Shown piece after piece: positions 12,336 to 22,140 of a DNA stretch of 60,000 nucleotides (position 1 is the stretch's first letter; every line of letters starts with the position of its first letter). The DNA is from Cryptomeria japonica. Its lineage: Eukaryota > Streptophyta > Pinopsida > Cupressales > Cupressaceae. The notes under the pieces were generated by a model. That model had not been told where the DNA came from, searched no databases, and saw only the letters and a list, made by a program, of their open reading frames with translations. The position numbers and the translations under genes are program-made. The stretch lies in NCBI RefSeq assembly GCF_030272615.1, contig NC_081409.1, positions 202,476,449 to 202,536,448 of the forward strand, written 5' to 3'.

Positions 12336-14022
12336 ATTGGGGCTTCAGTGAGTAGTCTTTGTTGAGAGATTTGGAGCATTCATTTTTCGGATCTAGGGAG
12401 TTGTGAATTTTGGAGCCATCCTACGATAATTTTGACCTCCCCATTGCATCCAAGAGGCCATTTCCATGAATTTTGAGTATAAATTTGCCTATATTTGGTG
12501 AAAATCAGTTTTGGGCCCTTGAAGGAAAAATTTAGCCTATTAGGCTATTCGGGACTGTCAGACTATACCCACTCAACCGCCTCTTTCCCGAGCTTCGCCC
12601 TACACCCACTAGTGGCTCCCAGCTCTAATTCTCGAGCTCTACACCACCGTTGGTCCCTAGCCAATGCAACCTTCTCCACTCCCCGGCTCCCGTGCCACTT
12701 GTGCTCCTCCCGACCCCCTCCTTCCGGTTTCTTGCCTGTGTCAATTCTCGATAGCTTTGATCACTGCCTGAACCTTATTTTTTGACTTCTACATTCCCTC
12801 TAGTGGCCTACCCCACTAGCCCATATCATCAATAACTCTTCCTATAGGCGTCATAGTTGCTCCATGCAGCTCCTTATTTATCCACGCAAGAATCTCTTTA
12901 TTGCCCATTGTTGTAATGTGTCAACCATTTATTCACCAATTGGATCCAATCACCTTGCCACACAGACCCTATATATGCGACACTCAAAAAGGCACATGGT
13001 GGTTTTCTATTCGTCCACATGATCAGGCAAACCAGCACAGTCAATGCCAAGGTGTTCAGATCGTACCTGCCACAAAAGCACCCAGTTGGCGCCTACTCAC
13101 CCAGCCACATAGTCGCCACATCAAATTTTTTTGTACATTCGTACATGTTCACATTGACACTTATGTACATCCACATCACCCATTGTATGCTACCACATTT
13201 ATGTTGCATCATTTGTCTGTACAATCTGTACGATACATGTCGGCTTGTGATTTTGTCCATGTCATCATGTTTGTATTGTACAAACGCCACACAGGCCAGG
13301 GGTGAAGTTTTTATGACGGCTAGATGGGTGTCAAATTTAAGCCCGTCAAATGTTAATGTTAGCACTACGTTAATCATTTTTTGACAAAAATTTACCCCCT
13401 CTCCAATAAGATTTTTGTTTTTGTAGGCGAACTTTGAAGGCCCATAACTTGGTCATTTAGAGGCCTTTTTTAGTGTAATTTTTTTTTTTATTTAGGCTAA
13501 TTTTTTCATGCTCTCCATAGTGGTGGTGGCAGTGTTTTATTATTTTGATGGGCAAGTTTTTCAAAATTTTCAGTTTTTCAGAACTCTACCTGTCCAATCC
13601 TCAATTTTCCAACTTCAAAGGCTTTGTTCGAACTCATACGACCTCCTTTTCAGGTGTTGTTAAGTGTATAATTTTTCATCTAATTTCACGTGGTGCTATT
13701 AGATTTTCACCATTCTAGGTAGAAATGTTACTTTTAGTATTTGGTCATTTTTGGCCTATTTGGTACTTGTATTTTTCTTCAATCTCAATTGAAATGACTT
13801 GCAGTATTTGTTTGAGCCTCTTATAGCCTATTTGAGGCAGTTGTAAAGTTGAAATCAGAAGTCCACTTTGCCATTTTTTGCAAGTGGCCCATTGTACACA
13901 CACTAAGTATAAAGTGTTAAACCATCATTTTAGGGGGGAGGGTTCTTTGATTCGAGGAATTTGGGGGTTGTCTTGTGTGATTGTGCCTCTTGCTATGTTG
14001 TGGTTTTTTTCATTTTGGTGAT
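12336..14022 (+). other. Leader (5' untranslated region) of element A
   Basis: Untranslated leader between primer site and gag. Its first part (ggccatttccatgaattttg, then gcctatatttggtgaaaa) matches the leaders after primer sites 2 and 3. The middle (about 12540-13310) is C-rich and gives overlapping open frames of up to 134 codons on both strands without recognisable domains. I regard these as chance frames of a base-biased leader. Confidence 0.6.
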
Positions 14023-14628
14023 ATGGGTTCTCCTAAATTTCCACTTTTAACTCCACATATTATGCATCATGGAAAATTAAAGCATGGAGTAAGTTAATGG
14101 AAAAAGGACTCATTCACTATATAAATGGAACAATAACAACACCACCTGATCCTAAGGTTGATTGTAATGCTCAAGTTGAGTGGCTCACTAAAAATTATAT
14201 GGCACTTGGAACCTTGAGAAAGTATGTATCAGATGACCTCATTTTTCACATTGAGAAATGTACTACAGTCAAGGATGCTTGGATTATTTATGCCAAATTG
14301 TATGATCAAGTTGATGAGATTAGGGGCTAAAAAGTTAATGGTGAACTCACAACATTGGATCCCAAGGATTTTGATACAATCCAAGATTATGTCACAAAAG
14401 CAAATGAGCTAAGAGAAAAGCTTAAGGATTGTGGCATTGACAAAAAAGATGCTCAACTGGTTTACAACTTGTTGGACAAGCTTCCATCAGAGTATCCAAC
14501 CTTTGTTTCTAGCTTTCACACTCATCGATTGGCTCAAGGTGTCTCATACACTCCACCATAATTTGATGCATTCACAAAGATGTTGATACTTGATAAATCT
14601 AAGCTAACCAAGATGGGGATTCTTAGGG
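14023..14628 (+). pseudogene. gag: Copia gag (UBN2/RNA-binding capsid-type) pseudogene of element A
   Basis: This is the capsid-like gag of Copia elements. The chosen start ATG (14023) begins MGSPKFPLLTPH. A one-base deletion near 14058 shifts frame, then YASWKIKAWSKLMEKGL continues with the W..W spacing typical of the family. Further markers are VEWLTKNYMALGTL, DAWIIYAKLYDQ, DPKDFDTIQDYVTKANELR, LLDKLPSEYPTFV and finally KSKLTKMGILR. In-frame stops lie at about 14328 and 14559. The frame is cut at about 14627, where an LTR fragment begins, so zinc knuckle and protease are missing here. Family assignment is strong; the copy is dead. Confidence 0.85.
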
Positions 14629-15021
14629 TAATTCATTTCATTGTAGTTTGCATATGAAACACTTAGGGAAGTGTGCACATAGGGATGATTCATTTAGGAG
14701 AAATTCCACCTTTTGTGGTCTTATCTTGTAGTTACATTCCACCTTCAATGGGAGATCCACCTCTTGTGGAATATTTTATTATTTATCCTACCTACTCCTA
14801 CCTACCATTGTTTCTCATTGAGCCACATGTCATAATTGTGTCCTCGCATATCCATATGGCCTTGCCTTTATAAGCAGGCTCATCTTACATTGTAAGTAAT
14901 GATACAGTTGATAGTATTTGCATCTTGATTGGAATATATTTTATTCTTATCAAATCTATTGTCTCTCTTTTGTGATATTCATTGTGCTCTAGATCTTGGC
15001 TATATTTGACAAATTCTTATA
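14627..15021 (+). repeat. Truncated internal LTR copy of the element A family
   Basis: Begins in the middle of the LTR (cttagggtaattcatttcat, lacking the first ~50 bases) and runs to TTCTTATA before a second primer site. It joins the gag directly at ttagg. As it lacks an LTR start and a target duplication, it is best explained as a recombination or template-switch junction, not as a nested insertion. Confidence 0.75.
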
Positions 15022-15034
15022 TGGTATCAGAGCC
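15022..15034 (+). other. Primer-binding site 2 in element A
   Basis: TGGTATCAGAGCC, an exact 13-base complement to the plant initiator Met-tRNA 3' end, after the truncated internal LTR. Confidence 0.9.
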
Positions 15035-15770
15035 ATTGGGGATTCATTGATTAGTCTATTTGGAGACATTTTGAAGCATTTTATTTTTGGATCTGGGGAG
15101 CAGTGTGTTTTGGGGGTATCCTACAGTGATTTCAACCTAACCACTAAGTCCAGGAGGCCATTTCCATGAATTTTGAGTATAAATTTGCCTATATTTGGTG
15201 AAAAGTGATTTTTGGGCTTTGGAGAAATTTTTTACCCAATTTGGGTAGTAAGAACCGTACTAGCTTCGACCCTGCAACCGTACCCATCATCGCATTGATT
15301 TGTTGACTGCTATGTTGGTGGCCACCTCCACTACCATCCTTCTTGTGGTGACTCCTTCCATCAGTGCCCAGGACCCTTCCTCCGTCGTGCAACAACTACC
15401 ACCTGGTGACGCTTCCTCTACCCGGTCAACACTTTATCTCCCAAGTCGGCTTCCTCTGTTTGACCAACTGTTCTTTTCCACTAAGTGGCCCGATAATTGC
15501 CCATACCACAACACGTACGCCCACGCGGTGCAAGGTCACTCACCACTACCGAGATCCAGCTCGTCCATACGACATTAATCCATTGGCACACACTAGCACC
15601 ACACAGTTCGATGTCGACAAGCCAAAAAGATAACTCAACCACCATGTGTCCTTGATTGGAATATATTTGCATCTTGATTGGAATATATTGTATTCTTATC
15701 AAATCTATTGTCTCTCTTTTGTGATATTCATTGTGCTCTAGATCTTGGTTATATTTGACAAATTCTTACA

Positions 15771-15783
15771 TGGTATCAGAGCC
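15771..15783 (+). other. Primer-binding site 3 in element A
   Basis: TGGTATCAGAGCC, exact, after LTR end TTCTTACA in the second unit of the tandem duplication. TTCTTACA is probably the ancestral LTR terminus. Confidence 0.9.
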
Positions 15784-16597
15784 ATTGGGGATTCATTGAT
15801 TAGTCTATTTGGAGACATTTTGAAGCATTTCATTTTTGGATCTGGGGAGAAGTGTGTTTTGGGGGTATCCTACAGTGATTTCAACCTAACCACTAAGTCC
15901 AGGAGGCCATTTCCATGAATTTTGAGTATAAATTTGCCTATATTTGGTGAAAAGTGATTTTTGGGCTTTGGAGAAATTTTTTACCCAATTTGGGTAGTAC
16001 AAACCATAGTAGCTTCGACCCTGCAACCGTACCCATCATCACATTGATTTGTTGACTGCTATGTTTGTGGCCACCTCCACTACCATCCTTCTCGTGGTGA
16101 CTCCTTCCATCAGTGCCCAACACCCTTCCTCCGTCATGCAACAACTACCACTTGGTGACGCTTCCTCCGCCCGGTCAACACTTTGTCTCCCAAGTCGGCT
16201 TCCTTCGTTCGGCCAACTGATCTTTGCCACTAAGTGGCCTGATAATCACCCATACCACAACATGTATGCCCATGCGGTGCAAGGTCGCTCGCCCCTACTG
16301 AGATCTAGCTCGTCCATACGACATTAATCCATTGGCACATGCTAGCACTACACAGTTAGATGTTGACAAGCCAAAAAGATAACTCAACCGCCATGTGTCC
16401 TTCATTTATTGGGCCATTCTTCCTACATTTCCATGTGTCCTTCCTCATTAGCTATTGATTCACCTGCCACACGTTTGCCATGACAGTGCCACGTCATGAA
16501 CTGTACAGACCACATGGCACACCAATTAGCACGACCATATAGCACAGTTATCTTGACACATCACCCATTTATACAAGCATTTATCACAGTTATCTAT

Positions 16598-17566
16598 TGC
16601 CATTGGGGATAACTCCTTCAATGATGTGTTGTGTGTACCTCATTTGGTAAACAATCTTCTTTTCATTTATCAGATCACTCATGGGACAACAAGGAAGATT
16701 GTGGAGTTCACACTTGATTCAGTTATCATTAGAGACATGGAGAGTAGAGCTATCATTGCAATTGGTGTGGTTGATCATACATCTTGGTTGTACTCCTTTT
16801 TCACATTTTGGTCCTATTGATGATATTGATTCTTCATATGTTGATCATGCTTCTTATGTTGATTTAGATATCGAGGAGAACTTTGGTTACTTGAACTTGG
16901 GTATTCTCACATGTGACTCCGTTCTTGAGCCTTACATTTCATCTCCTCCTATTGATAACACATCACCTATTGCACTTGATGATGCAGATGTTGTTACAGT
17001 TTTGCCTTCTTGTGATTTAGTGCAACAGGATATTCCTTATCTTCCAGCTTCAGTTCCTTGGGATGATCATCTACTTGCCAAACCTTGTAGGTTTGTTTGT
17101 GGAGTCCTACATTGCAGATTTGGGAGACATCATTGATGATATTAATCTTTTGTTTGATGGAGATGATCCTTCTTCAATTGTTGTGAAGGAACACTCTGAC
17201 CCTCTTGTTATTTCTCTACATGATCATTCTTTTGAGGTTGACATGATTGTCGATTTTATTTTGGAGGAGGTCTCTTTATCCTTAGAGGAGACATGTGAGT
17301 CTTTGGATCAAATTCTACATTCATCCTCACTAGATCTTGGATTTCTTTTTTCAGTAGTGTGGACCAATACACCTAATTTGGAGAGGCCAACTTTCAGCAT
17401 CGACATGGGGACACTTGAGCAGGTTTCAGAGACTCTATACATCTTGAGTTGTTTTCCTACATCTTCCCTTCATGATTGGGGAGACTTCATGGACAAACCT
17501 TTGGTGTTATTTCTTCCTAAGGGGAGAAACATTGTTCGACGATCTTGGAGAAGCTTATCCATTTAG
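16598..17566 (+). pseudogene. Copia GAG-pre-integrase region fused to a novel ~250-residue C-terminal domain (copy A)
   Basis: The first ~75 codons are a GAG-pre-integrase region (DVLCVPHLVNNLLFIYQITH, VEFTLDSVIIRDMESR, VDHTS). Integrase would normally follow, beginning with its His/Cys zinc-binding motif. Here the frame instead passes, after two frameshifts (about 16795 and 17063), into an acidic region without known motifs. It carries LPASVPWDD, then LVGLFVESYIADLGDIIDDI, then FSIDMGTLEQVSETL and HDWGDF ... FLPKGRNIVRRSW (FLPKGR codons 17510-17527), and stops at TAG 17564-17566. Element B matches it closely (LPVSANWDEYLPDIVGLF, DMIEDI, FLPKGRHIVCYSW). The best frames are 16626-16820, 16681-17136 and 17063-17566. 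The function of the C-terminal region is unknown. Confidence 0.7.
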
Positions 17567-17891
17567 TTTCAAGCTTCTACCATTGGTGCAAATTCTACAT
17601 TGAGGGGGCTACTTGGTCTCTCTTCTTCTCTCCTCTAGAGGGGACTTCTTCCTCACATGGGGTTTTGTCCTTCTCATACTTCATTGAGAGTTATTTTGTA
17701 TAGTTTTCATCTATCTCTTGGGGGGATTTTTTTCCCACGTAGTTTTCTCCCTTTCTCTGTTTCTGAGAGATTGCATTGGTTTGCATGCATTTGCATTTGT
17801 ACATGGGTACCTAACATGGCCTAGTAGCCAGGACCCATCTTGCATTGTTAGCTTGAATCTACATTCCCCTAAGTTGTACTTAAGGGGGGGG
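17567..17891 (+). other. 3' untranslated tail and polypurine tract of element A
   Basis: Non-coding tail ending in AAGGGGGGGG (17882-17891) against the 3' LTR. It resembles the tails of elements B and C: ctctcttcttctctc, acatggggttttgtcc, gagagattgcattg, then gtacatgggtacc and tggcctagtag. The stretch seems conserved for nucleotide rather than protein reasons. Confidence 0.7.
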
Positions 17892-18334
17892 TGGTGTAAA
17901 TTATGTCTCATAATTACACTTTACTTAAGTTGACTTAGGGTAATGCATTTCATAGTAGTTTGTATATGAGACACTTAGGCAAGTGTGGACATAGGGATGA
18001 TGCATGTAGGAGAAATTCCACCTTTTGTGGTCTTATCTTGTTGTTACATTCCACCTCCGGTAGGTGATCCGCCTCTTGTGGAATATTTTGTCATTTCTCC
18101 TACCTACCCTCACCTACCCTTGTTTCTCCTTGAGCCACATGTCATGATTGTGTGCTCACATATCCATATGGCCTTGCCTTTATAAGCAGGTTCATCTTAC
18201 ATTGTATGTAATGACCCAGTTGATCTTATTTTGCATCTTGATTACAATACAACTTATTCTTATCAAATATTTTGTCTCTCACTTGTTCTTTTCATGATGC
18301 TTTAGATCTTGGCTATATTTGACAAATTCTTTTA
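17892..18334 (+). repeat. 3' LTR of element A
   Basis: 443 bp, from TGGTGTAAATTATG to ATTCTTTTA, followed by the target copy GATAG. It gives the uninterrupted version of the LTR and a probable TATA box (gcctttataagc, about 18176-18187). It differs from the 5' LTR by several percent plus indels, so the element is old. Confidence 0.85.
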
Positions 18335-18339
18335 GATAG

Positions 18340-19879
18340 CAATTGGGCTCTATATAATGTTTGGTTTAGATAACAACACTTGTGTAGATGTTCACACATC
18401 ACAATTACATCCTAGACAATGAGATCCAAACTTTAGTGTTGGGTTCCTTTCTCTCTATTGTTTCCAATTTTGAATTTAGTTTGTCTTATTCTATTTCCCA
18501 TTTCTTATAATTAATATATTTCTAATCCATATCTCAATTTTAACTGAGGAGTTAAATTATTTCTGAAGTTAAAACACTTAGAACATCTTTTTTTTTTTGT
18601 TCTTTCTATTGTATAATAGTAGCAAAAAACCTCATTTTTCTAAAAACTAGTTATATTCTAGAGTAAAACTAGTTTATGATAAGCAAGAACACATTGTTTA
18701 AACAATCTCAAACTTCAAGTTTACACAAGGTATAAATTATGTCACGTACACTAATTTAACTCGATACAAAGAAACAATTGAATAGAAATAGTTAATTTTT
18801 GAATTAGAAACTATAAATTTAATGGATCATATACGTGATTGTGAGATTAATTGTGTCCTCACATGATTAACTTAAGATATATAGAAATAACAATACTCAA
18901 ATAGTGAACGTCTATCATAATTGTCAAATATATAAGTAATATGCATATGTAAATAAGACAGTCATATATAAAAATGTATAAATTAAAAATAGATAATAAT
19001 ATAACAAATAAATTATCTATCAATATACAAATCTATTAATAATTCCATCAAATAAACCTAAACTTAAACATAAAGTTATATGAATATTAAAAAAATTATT
19101 GTTACAAAAACAAACCTTGCATATTATACAAAATGTCTTTTATTTATCAACTTATTATAATTTTTTAAATGAACAATATAATTTTTTTCTTAAAGAAAAA
19201 AGGAAAAAGAACTCTTAACTTAAAAAAATTCAAACAAAAACTATGTCCTTTCGTTATATGTATGTATGTATATGTGTATGTACATGCCCACATCTCTATG
19301 TGTGCATGTAAATGTGTTGGTTAATATAAAAAGAAACATATATTATGTAAACATTCAATTTTAATTTTTTTTATATATTTAAAGATTCTACAAAAGGAAA
19401 ATGTGATTTTTTTTATACAAACTTTATGAAATTTAAAAATCTAAATTGTTGGTAATAATATTTTTTATTTTATTTAGAAGATTATAATTAAAAAACTTTA
19501 AGAAATGTTAACAAAAATATAATAAGGACCCAATGATTATTTGTATCACGGATTAATAACTTTTTTGAAGGTCTTGTATAAAGTTATTTATAAAATCATT
19601 GTCAATTTTTTCATTGATCATGTCATTTGCTTCCTCTAATTGTTCAACATAAACAAACAAGTTTCATAAAAAGAAGATACATTTTTTATAATCTCTTTGT
19701 TGTATAAGAACATATGGAATGGGCTAGGTATTTTTGTTAGCAAGCCATTTCTATCAAAATAAAGTGTACCAAATCATATGATTGTATTGAGTGGCCCTTT
19801 ATTATTGCAAAGCTTCTATATTTGAGAGTGAGGCTTAAATTCTCATGTTTTTTTTCAAATCATTTTTTATTATCAATGA
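18340..19879. other. Very AT-rich stretch, no gene seen
   Basis: No coding region or repeat end recognised. A degenerate gtatgtatgtatatgtgtatgtac tract of ATGT-type simple sequence lies at about 19256-19316. Confidence 0.6.
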
Positions 19880-19892
19880 TGTATCTTATCTT

Positions 19893-20479
19893 CTTCTTTT
19901 TTTTAATGGTAATAGCTATCAGTACGGAGATAGCACCCTTGTATTGCATAAAAGAAACTATTACATGAGATATCACTGCCTACTGGCAGGTCCCTATACA
20001 AAAACTGCTATCTACAGTGAGTACATCTACCTATAGGATGACAAATTTAGATAGGGCATACTTGGTTATGCCACTTACTGATCTCCAATGAGGGTCTGCA
20101 TGATCACCCCCGCATATTCTCCGATGTTGATTACACTAGCAATGGCTCCAGCCGAGAACCACCATGTTTCTGAGTTAGTTACCCTACGAAACGGGGCCAT
20201 GTTCCCATTCTGCACATCGCTCCTAAACACCTCCCACACATTTTCCCCAAATGATCTCATTAGCTCTTTTAACTCTTCCCTTTCAAAACGTTTGCGCTCT
20301 GTCCTACTTATCTCACTGTCATTTGATTCATTGCCCTCCTCCTTATCACTTTCCTCTTCATCTTCTTCCTCAGAGCCCGATGGCAAGAAGTAGCTCAGCT
20401 GGAAATAAGTCTTGAGAATGCTAATCCATTCATTCTCTGGCAAACTTAGGATGGAATCTGCAATGTTGTTGCCGAATGC
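19893..20479 (-). mobile_element. 5'-truncated polyadenylated retrocopy with 13-bp TSD
   Basis: Flanked by identical TGTATCTTATCTT at 19880-19892 and 20480-20492; including the preceding AATG and one mismatch, the match extends to 18 bp. On the minus strand the insert ends in an A-rich tail (ATTAAAAAAAAGAAG, plus T-run 19897-19904) directly at the left target copy. A long target duplication and a 3' A tail are the marks of LINE-machinery insertion (target-primed reverse transcription). The 5' end is cut inside a coding frame, also typical. It contains the C-terminal frame at 20075-20479 and about 170 bp of 3' untranslated sequence. It may be a processed pseudogene or the 3' end of an unfamiliar LINE. 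Confidence 0.8.
20075..20479 (-). pseudogene. C-terminal ~135 residues of an unidentified acidic protein (in the retrocopy)
   Basis: The frame is open from the retrocopy's 5' end to a stop at 20075-20077, without an ATG at its start. It begins AFGNNIADSILSLPENEW. An acidic serine-rich segment follows (SGSEEEDEEESDKEEGNE), then a charged helix-like stretch (ERKRFEREELKELMRSFGEN) and a hydrophobic C-terminus (WWFSAGAIASVINIGEYAGV, ending LIGDQ). No interruptions are present, so insertion may be fairly recent or the frame lost little since. I do not recognise the family. Base composition is less AT-rich than the flanks, consistent with a foreign coding fragment. A gene with its own promoter here is unlikely. 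Confidence 0.65.
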
Positions 20480-20492
20480 TGTATCTTATCTT

Positions 20493-21369
20493 ATCATTAA
20501 TGAAAAATAATTTTACTTTGGATTTTTCAAATTTATATGATAGGGATGTCTGCATTATATTTCTCTCTCAGTGCTCATGGCTAAGGGCTTTGATTATTAT
20601 ATTTTTCATATTATCTTACCAAAAGTTACATATATTTCATTTCCTTGATTCTTCTCAATAGCTCGTTAATGGATATTTTATCAATAATTATTTTATTACT
20701 CTCTTATAATAAGAGGATAATGTCAAATAGGATTTGTAATGCCTAAATACCTTTTGTTTTGCATCAAACTCAAGCATCCAATGGTAGAAAACTCAATGAT
20801 TTTGTTAATTCTTCCGGGCCCCTTACCTACTTGGCTTAATATCTTCAAATATAAGTGGATTGAACATTGGGAGCTCTTGAAGTTTCTTAGAACAATTTAT
20901 TTTGAAGTTGCTTCTTCTTATTTGTGTCAATTAGTTATTAATCACATTTATAAGAAATTGGCTCATTATATCTTCAAACCTTTTTCTTTGACTAGAAATT
21001 TTCAGGTGCATTCTAACATATTAACTAGTCACCCATGTGTAGAACTCATTTTTTGGGTTCCTTTAAATGTTTCCAATAAAAAAACTTCAAAAACTACCAA
21101 GCAGTTTTTTACATGCTTCTTTAAAGAAACACAGAGGTTTTTATGATGTTACTTGGGATTTTTGTTGCCTCACCCATGATTCTTGTGGATTAGCATCATA
21201 TATATTCAATGACATAAATTGGCTCTCTATAGTAAATAGATAATTAGATCTATTGATAGGAATGAGGCCTAAAATATTTTATGGCATTGGTATAGTCCCT
21301 TAGGCTTCCCCTTGGTCATAAATCCTGGAGAAATATGGTATTACATTTCATTATTATTATGAAAGAGCC
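20493..21369. other. Stretch before solo LTR, no assigned gene
   Basis: A 135-codon plus-strand frame (20739-21146) has no recognisable domain and unremarkable composition. The sequence resumes at 22937 after the solo LTR and may be part of the same decayed LINE as 23550-23900, but I cannot show RT motifs. Confidence 0.35.
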
Positions 21370-21898
21370 TATTTTGTTGGCATTTTTGATGATGATGTTG
21401 TGATTGTCATTGATGGACACACACTTGCTTAGAGATCACTTTTTGTATGTATGAGTTATGCTCAACCGGTATTTGTTCCAACCGGTATTATGTATTATAG
21501 TCTTTAGGCTATCGGTGTTTTGTAGAAAGTGTTTACCGATCTCAAGCGGTATGAAGACCCAAAGCGTTATGAAGACCTCAAGCAATTCAAGGCATTGGTA
21601 TAGTCCCTTAGGCTTCCCCTTGGTCATAAATCCTGGAGAAATATGGTATTCCATTTCATTATTATTATGAAAGAGCCTATTTTGTTGGCATTTTTGATGA
21701 TGATGTTGTGATTGTCATTGATGCTCACACACTTACTTAGAGATCACTTTTTGTATGTATGAGTTATGCTCAACCGGTATTTGTTCCAACCGGTATTATG
21801 TATTATAGTCTTTAGGCTATCGGTGTTTTGCAAAAAGTGTTTATCGATCTCAAGCGATATGAAGACCCAAAGCGGTATGAAGACCTCAAGCAGTTCGA
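21283..21898 (+). repeat. 308-bp tandem duplication spanning the left border of a solo LTR
   Basis: 21283-21590 and 21591-21898 are near-identical copies starting ggcattggtatagtcc. Each holds about 92 bp of pre-insertion flank, the target copy TATTT and the first ~216 bp of the LTR, including part of its minisatellite. The duplication therefore followed insertion; few differences separate the copies. Confidence 0.9.
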
Positions 21899-21988
21899 GG
21901 ATCTCAAGCGGTATGAAGACCCAAAGCAGTATGAAGACCTAAAGTGGTATGAAGACCTCAAGCGGTTCGAGGATCTCAAGTGGAACGA
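21846..21988 (+). repeat. 18-bp in-frame minisatellite in a solo LTR
   Basis: About eight imperfect copies of an 18-base unit of type GAYCYMAAGCGGTATGAA, open on the plus strand as a six-residue repeat of type YEDLKR and on the minus strand as a serine/arginine-rich repeat. It is partly included in the 308-bp duplication. No start or context supports translation. Confidence 0.85.
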
Positions 21989-22072
21989 AAGAACTAAAGT
22001 GGCAGTTGTCATTTTCCCAGTCTTCATTTTTGACAACCGGTAATCAATAAAATGTATGAACCAGTATTACTC

Positions 22073-22140
22073 TGTGATGAGTTACCAACCGGTATTTTTG
22101 TGATGAGTTACCAATCAGTATTTTTGTGATGAGTTACCAT
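22073..22140 (+). repeat. ~27-bp tandem repeat, 2.4 copies
   Basis: Units of tgtgatgagttaccaaccgg plus tattttt, with minor variation, inside the solo LTR. Confidence 0.8.

Larger units (their letters stand above)
14917..16402 (+). repeat. ~749-bp tandem duplication: LTR end + primer site + leader
   Basis: 14917-15665 and 15666-16402 are direct copies at a constant offset of 749 bp, with a few percent difference. Each contains the LTR end (tttgcatcttgattggaata ...), a perfect TGGTATCAGAGCC primer site (15022 and 15771), and a leader with a C-rich block. A 92-codon frame starting MLTAM and followed by a hydrophobic stretch is open in both units (15300-15578, 16049-16327). The similarity stops at ccatgtgtcctt in both. 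Confidence 0.85.
10718..18334 (+). mobile_element. Non-autonomous Copia-group retrotransposon, element A (mosaic)
   Basis: Bounded by the 5-bp duplication GATAG (10713-10717 and 18335-18339). In order: 5' LTR (10718-12322, interrupted by a solo LTR), primer site complementary to initiator Met-tRNA (12323-12335), leader, decayed gag (14023-14628), a truncated internal LTR with a second primer site, a tandem repeat of LTR end plus primer site plus leader, a GAG-pre-integrase region and novel C-terminal coding (16598-17566), 3' untranslated tail, polypurine tract AAGGGGGGGG and 3' LTR (17892-18334). Integrase, RT and RNase H are absent, so movement needed proteins from elsewhere. The internal LTR shows that two related copies were fused by recombination or template switching. 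Both LTRs have mutated terminal CA to TA. Confidence 0.8.

Noticed and set aside
12901-13384. Overlapping frames of 134, 121 and 94 codons on both strands
   Set aside because: Fall in the C-rich leader of element A between primer site and gag; openness on both strands points to base composition.
15022-15034. tRNA-like sequence as a possible tRNA gene
   Set aside because: Only 13 bases complementary to a tRNA 3' end; these are primer-binding sites, with no cloverleaf around them.
20075-20443. Functional small gene starting at TTG 20443
   Set aside because: The frame is open further upstream to the edge of a retrocopy with target duplication and A tail, so it is a truncated copy and not a gene with its own start.
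20739-21146. 135-codon plus-strand frame as a gene
   Set aside because: No motif, no regulatory context and composition like the surrounding non-coding DNA; I could not link it to LINE domains with confidence.
21846-21988. Short regular repeat that might suggest a CRISPR-like array
   Set aside because: Head-to-tail 18-bp minisatellite without spacers, inside an LTR of a plant genome.
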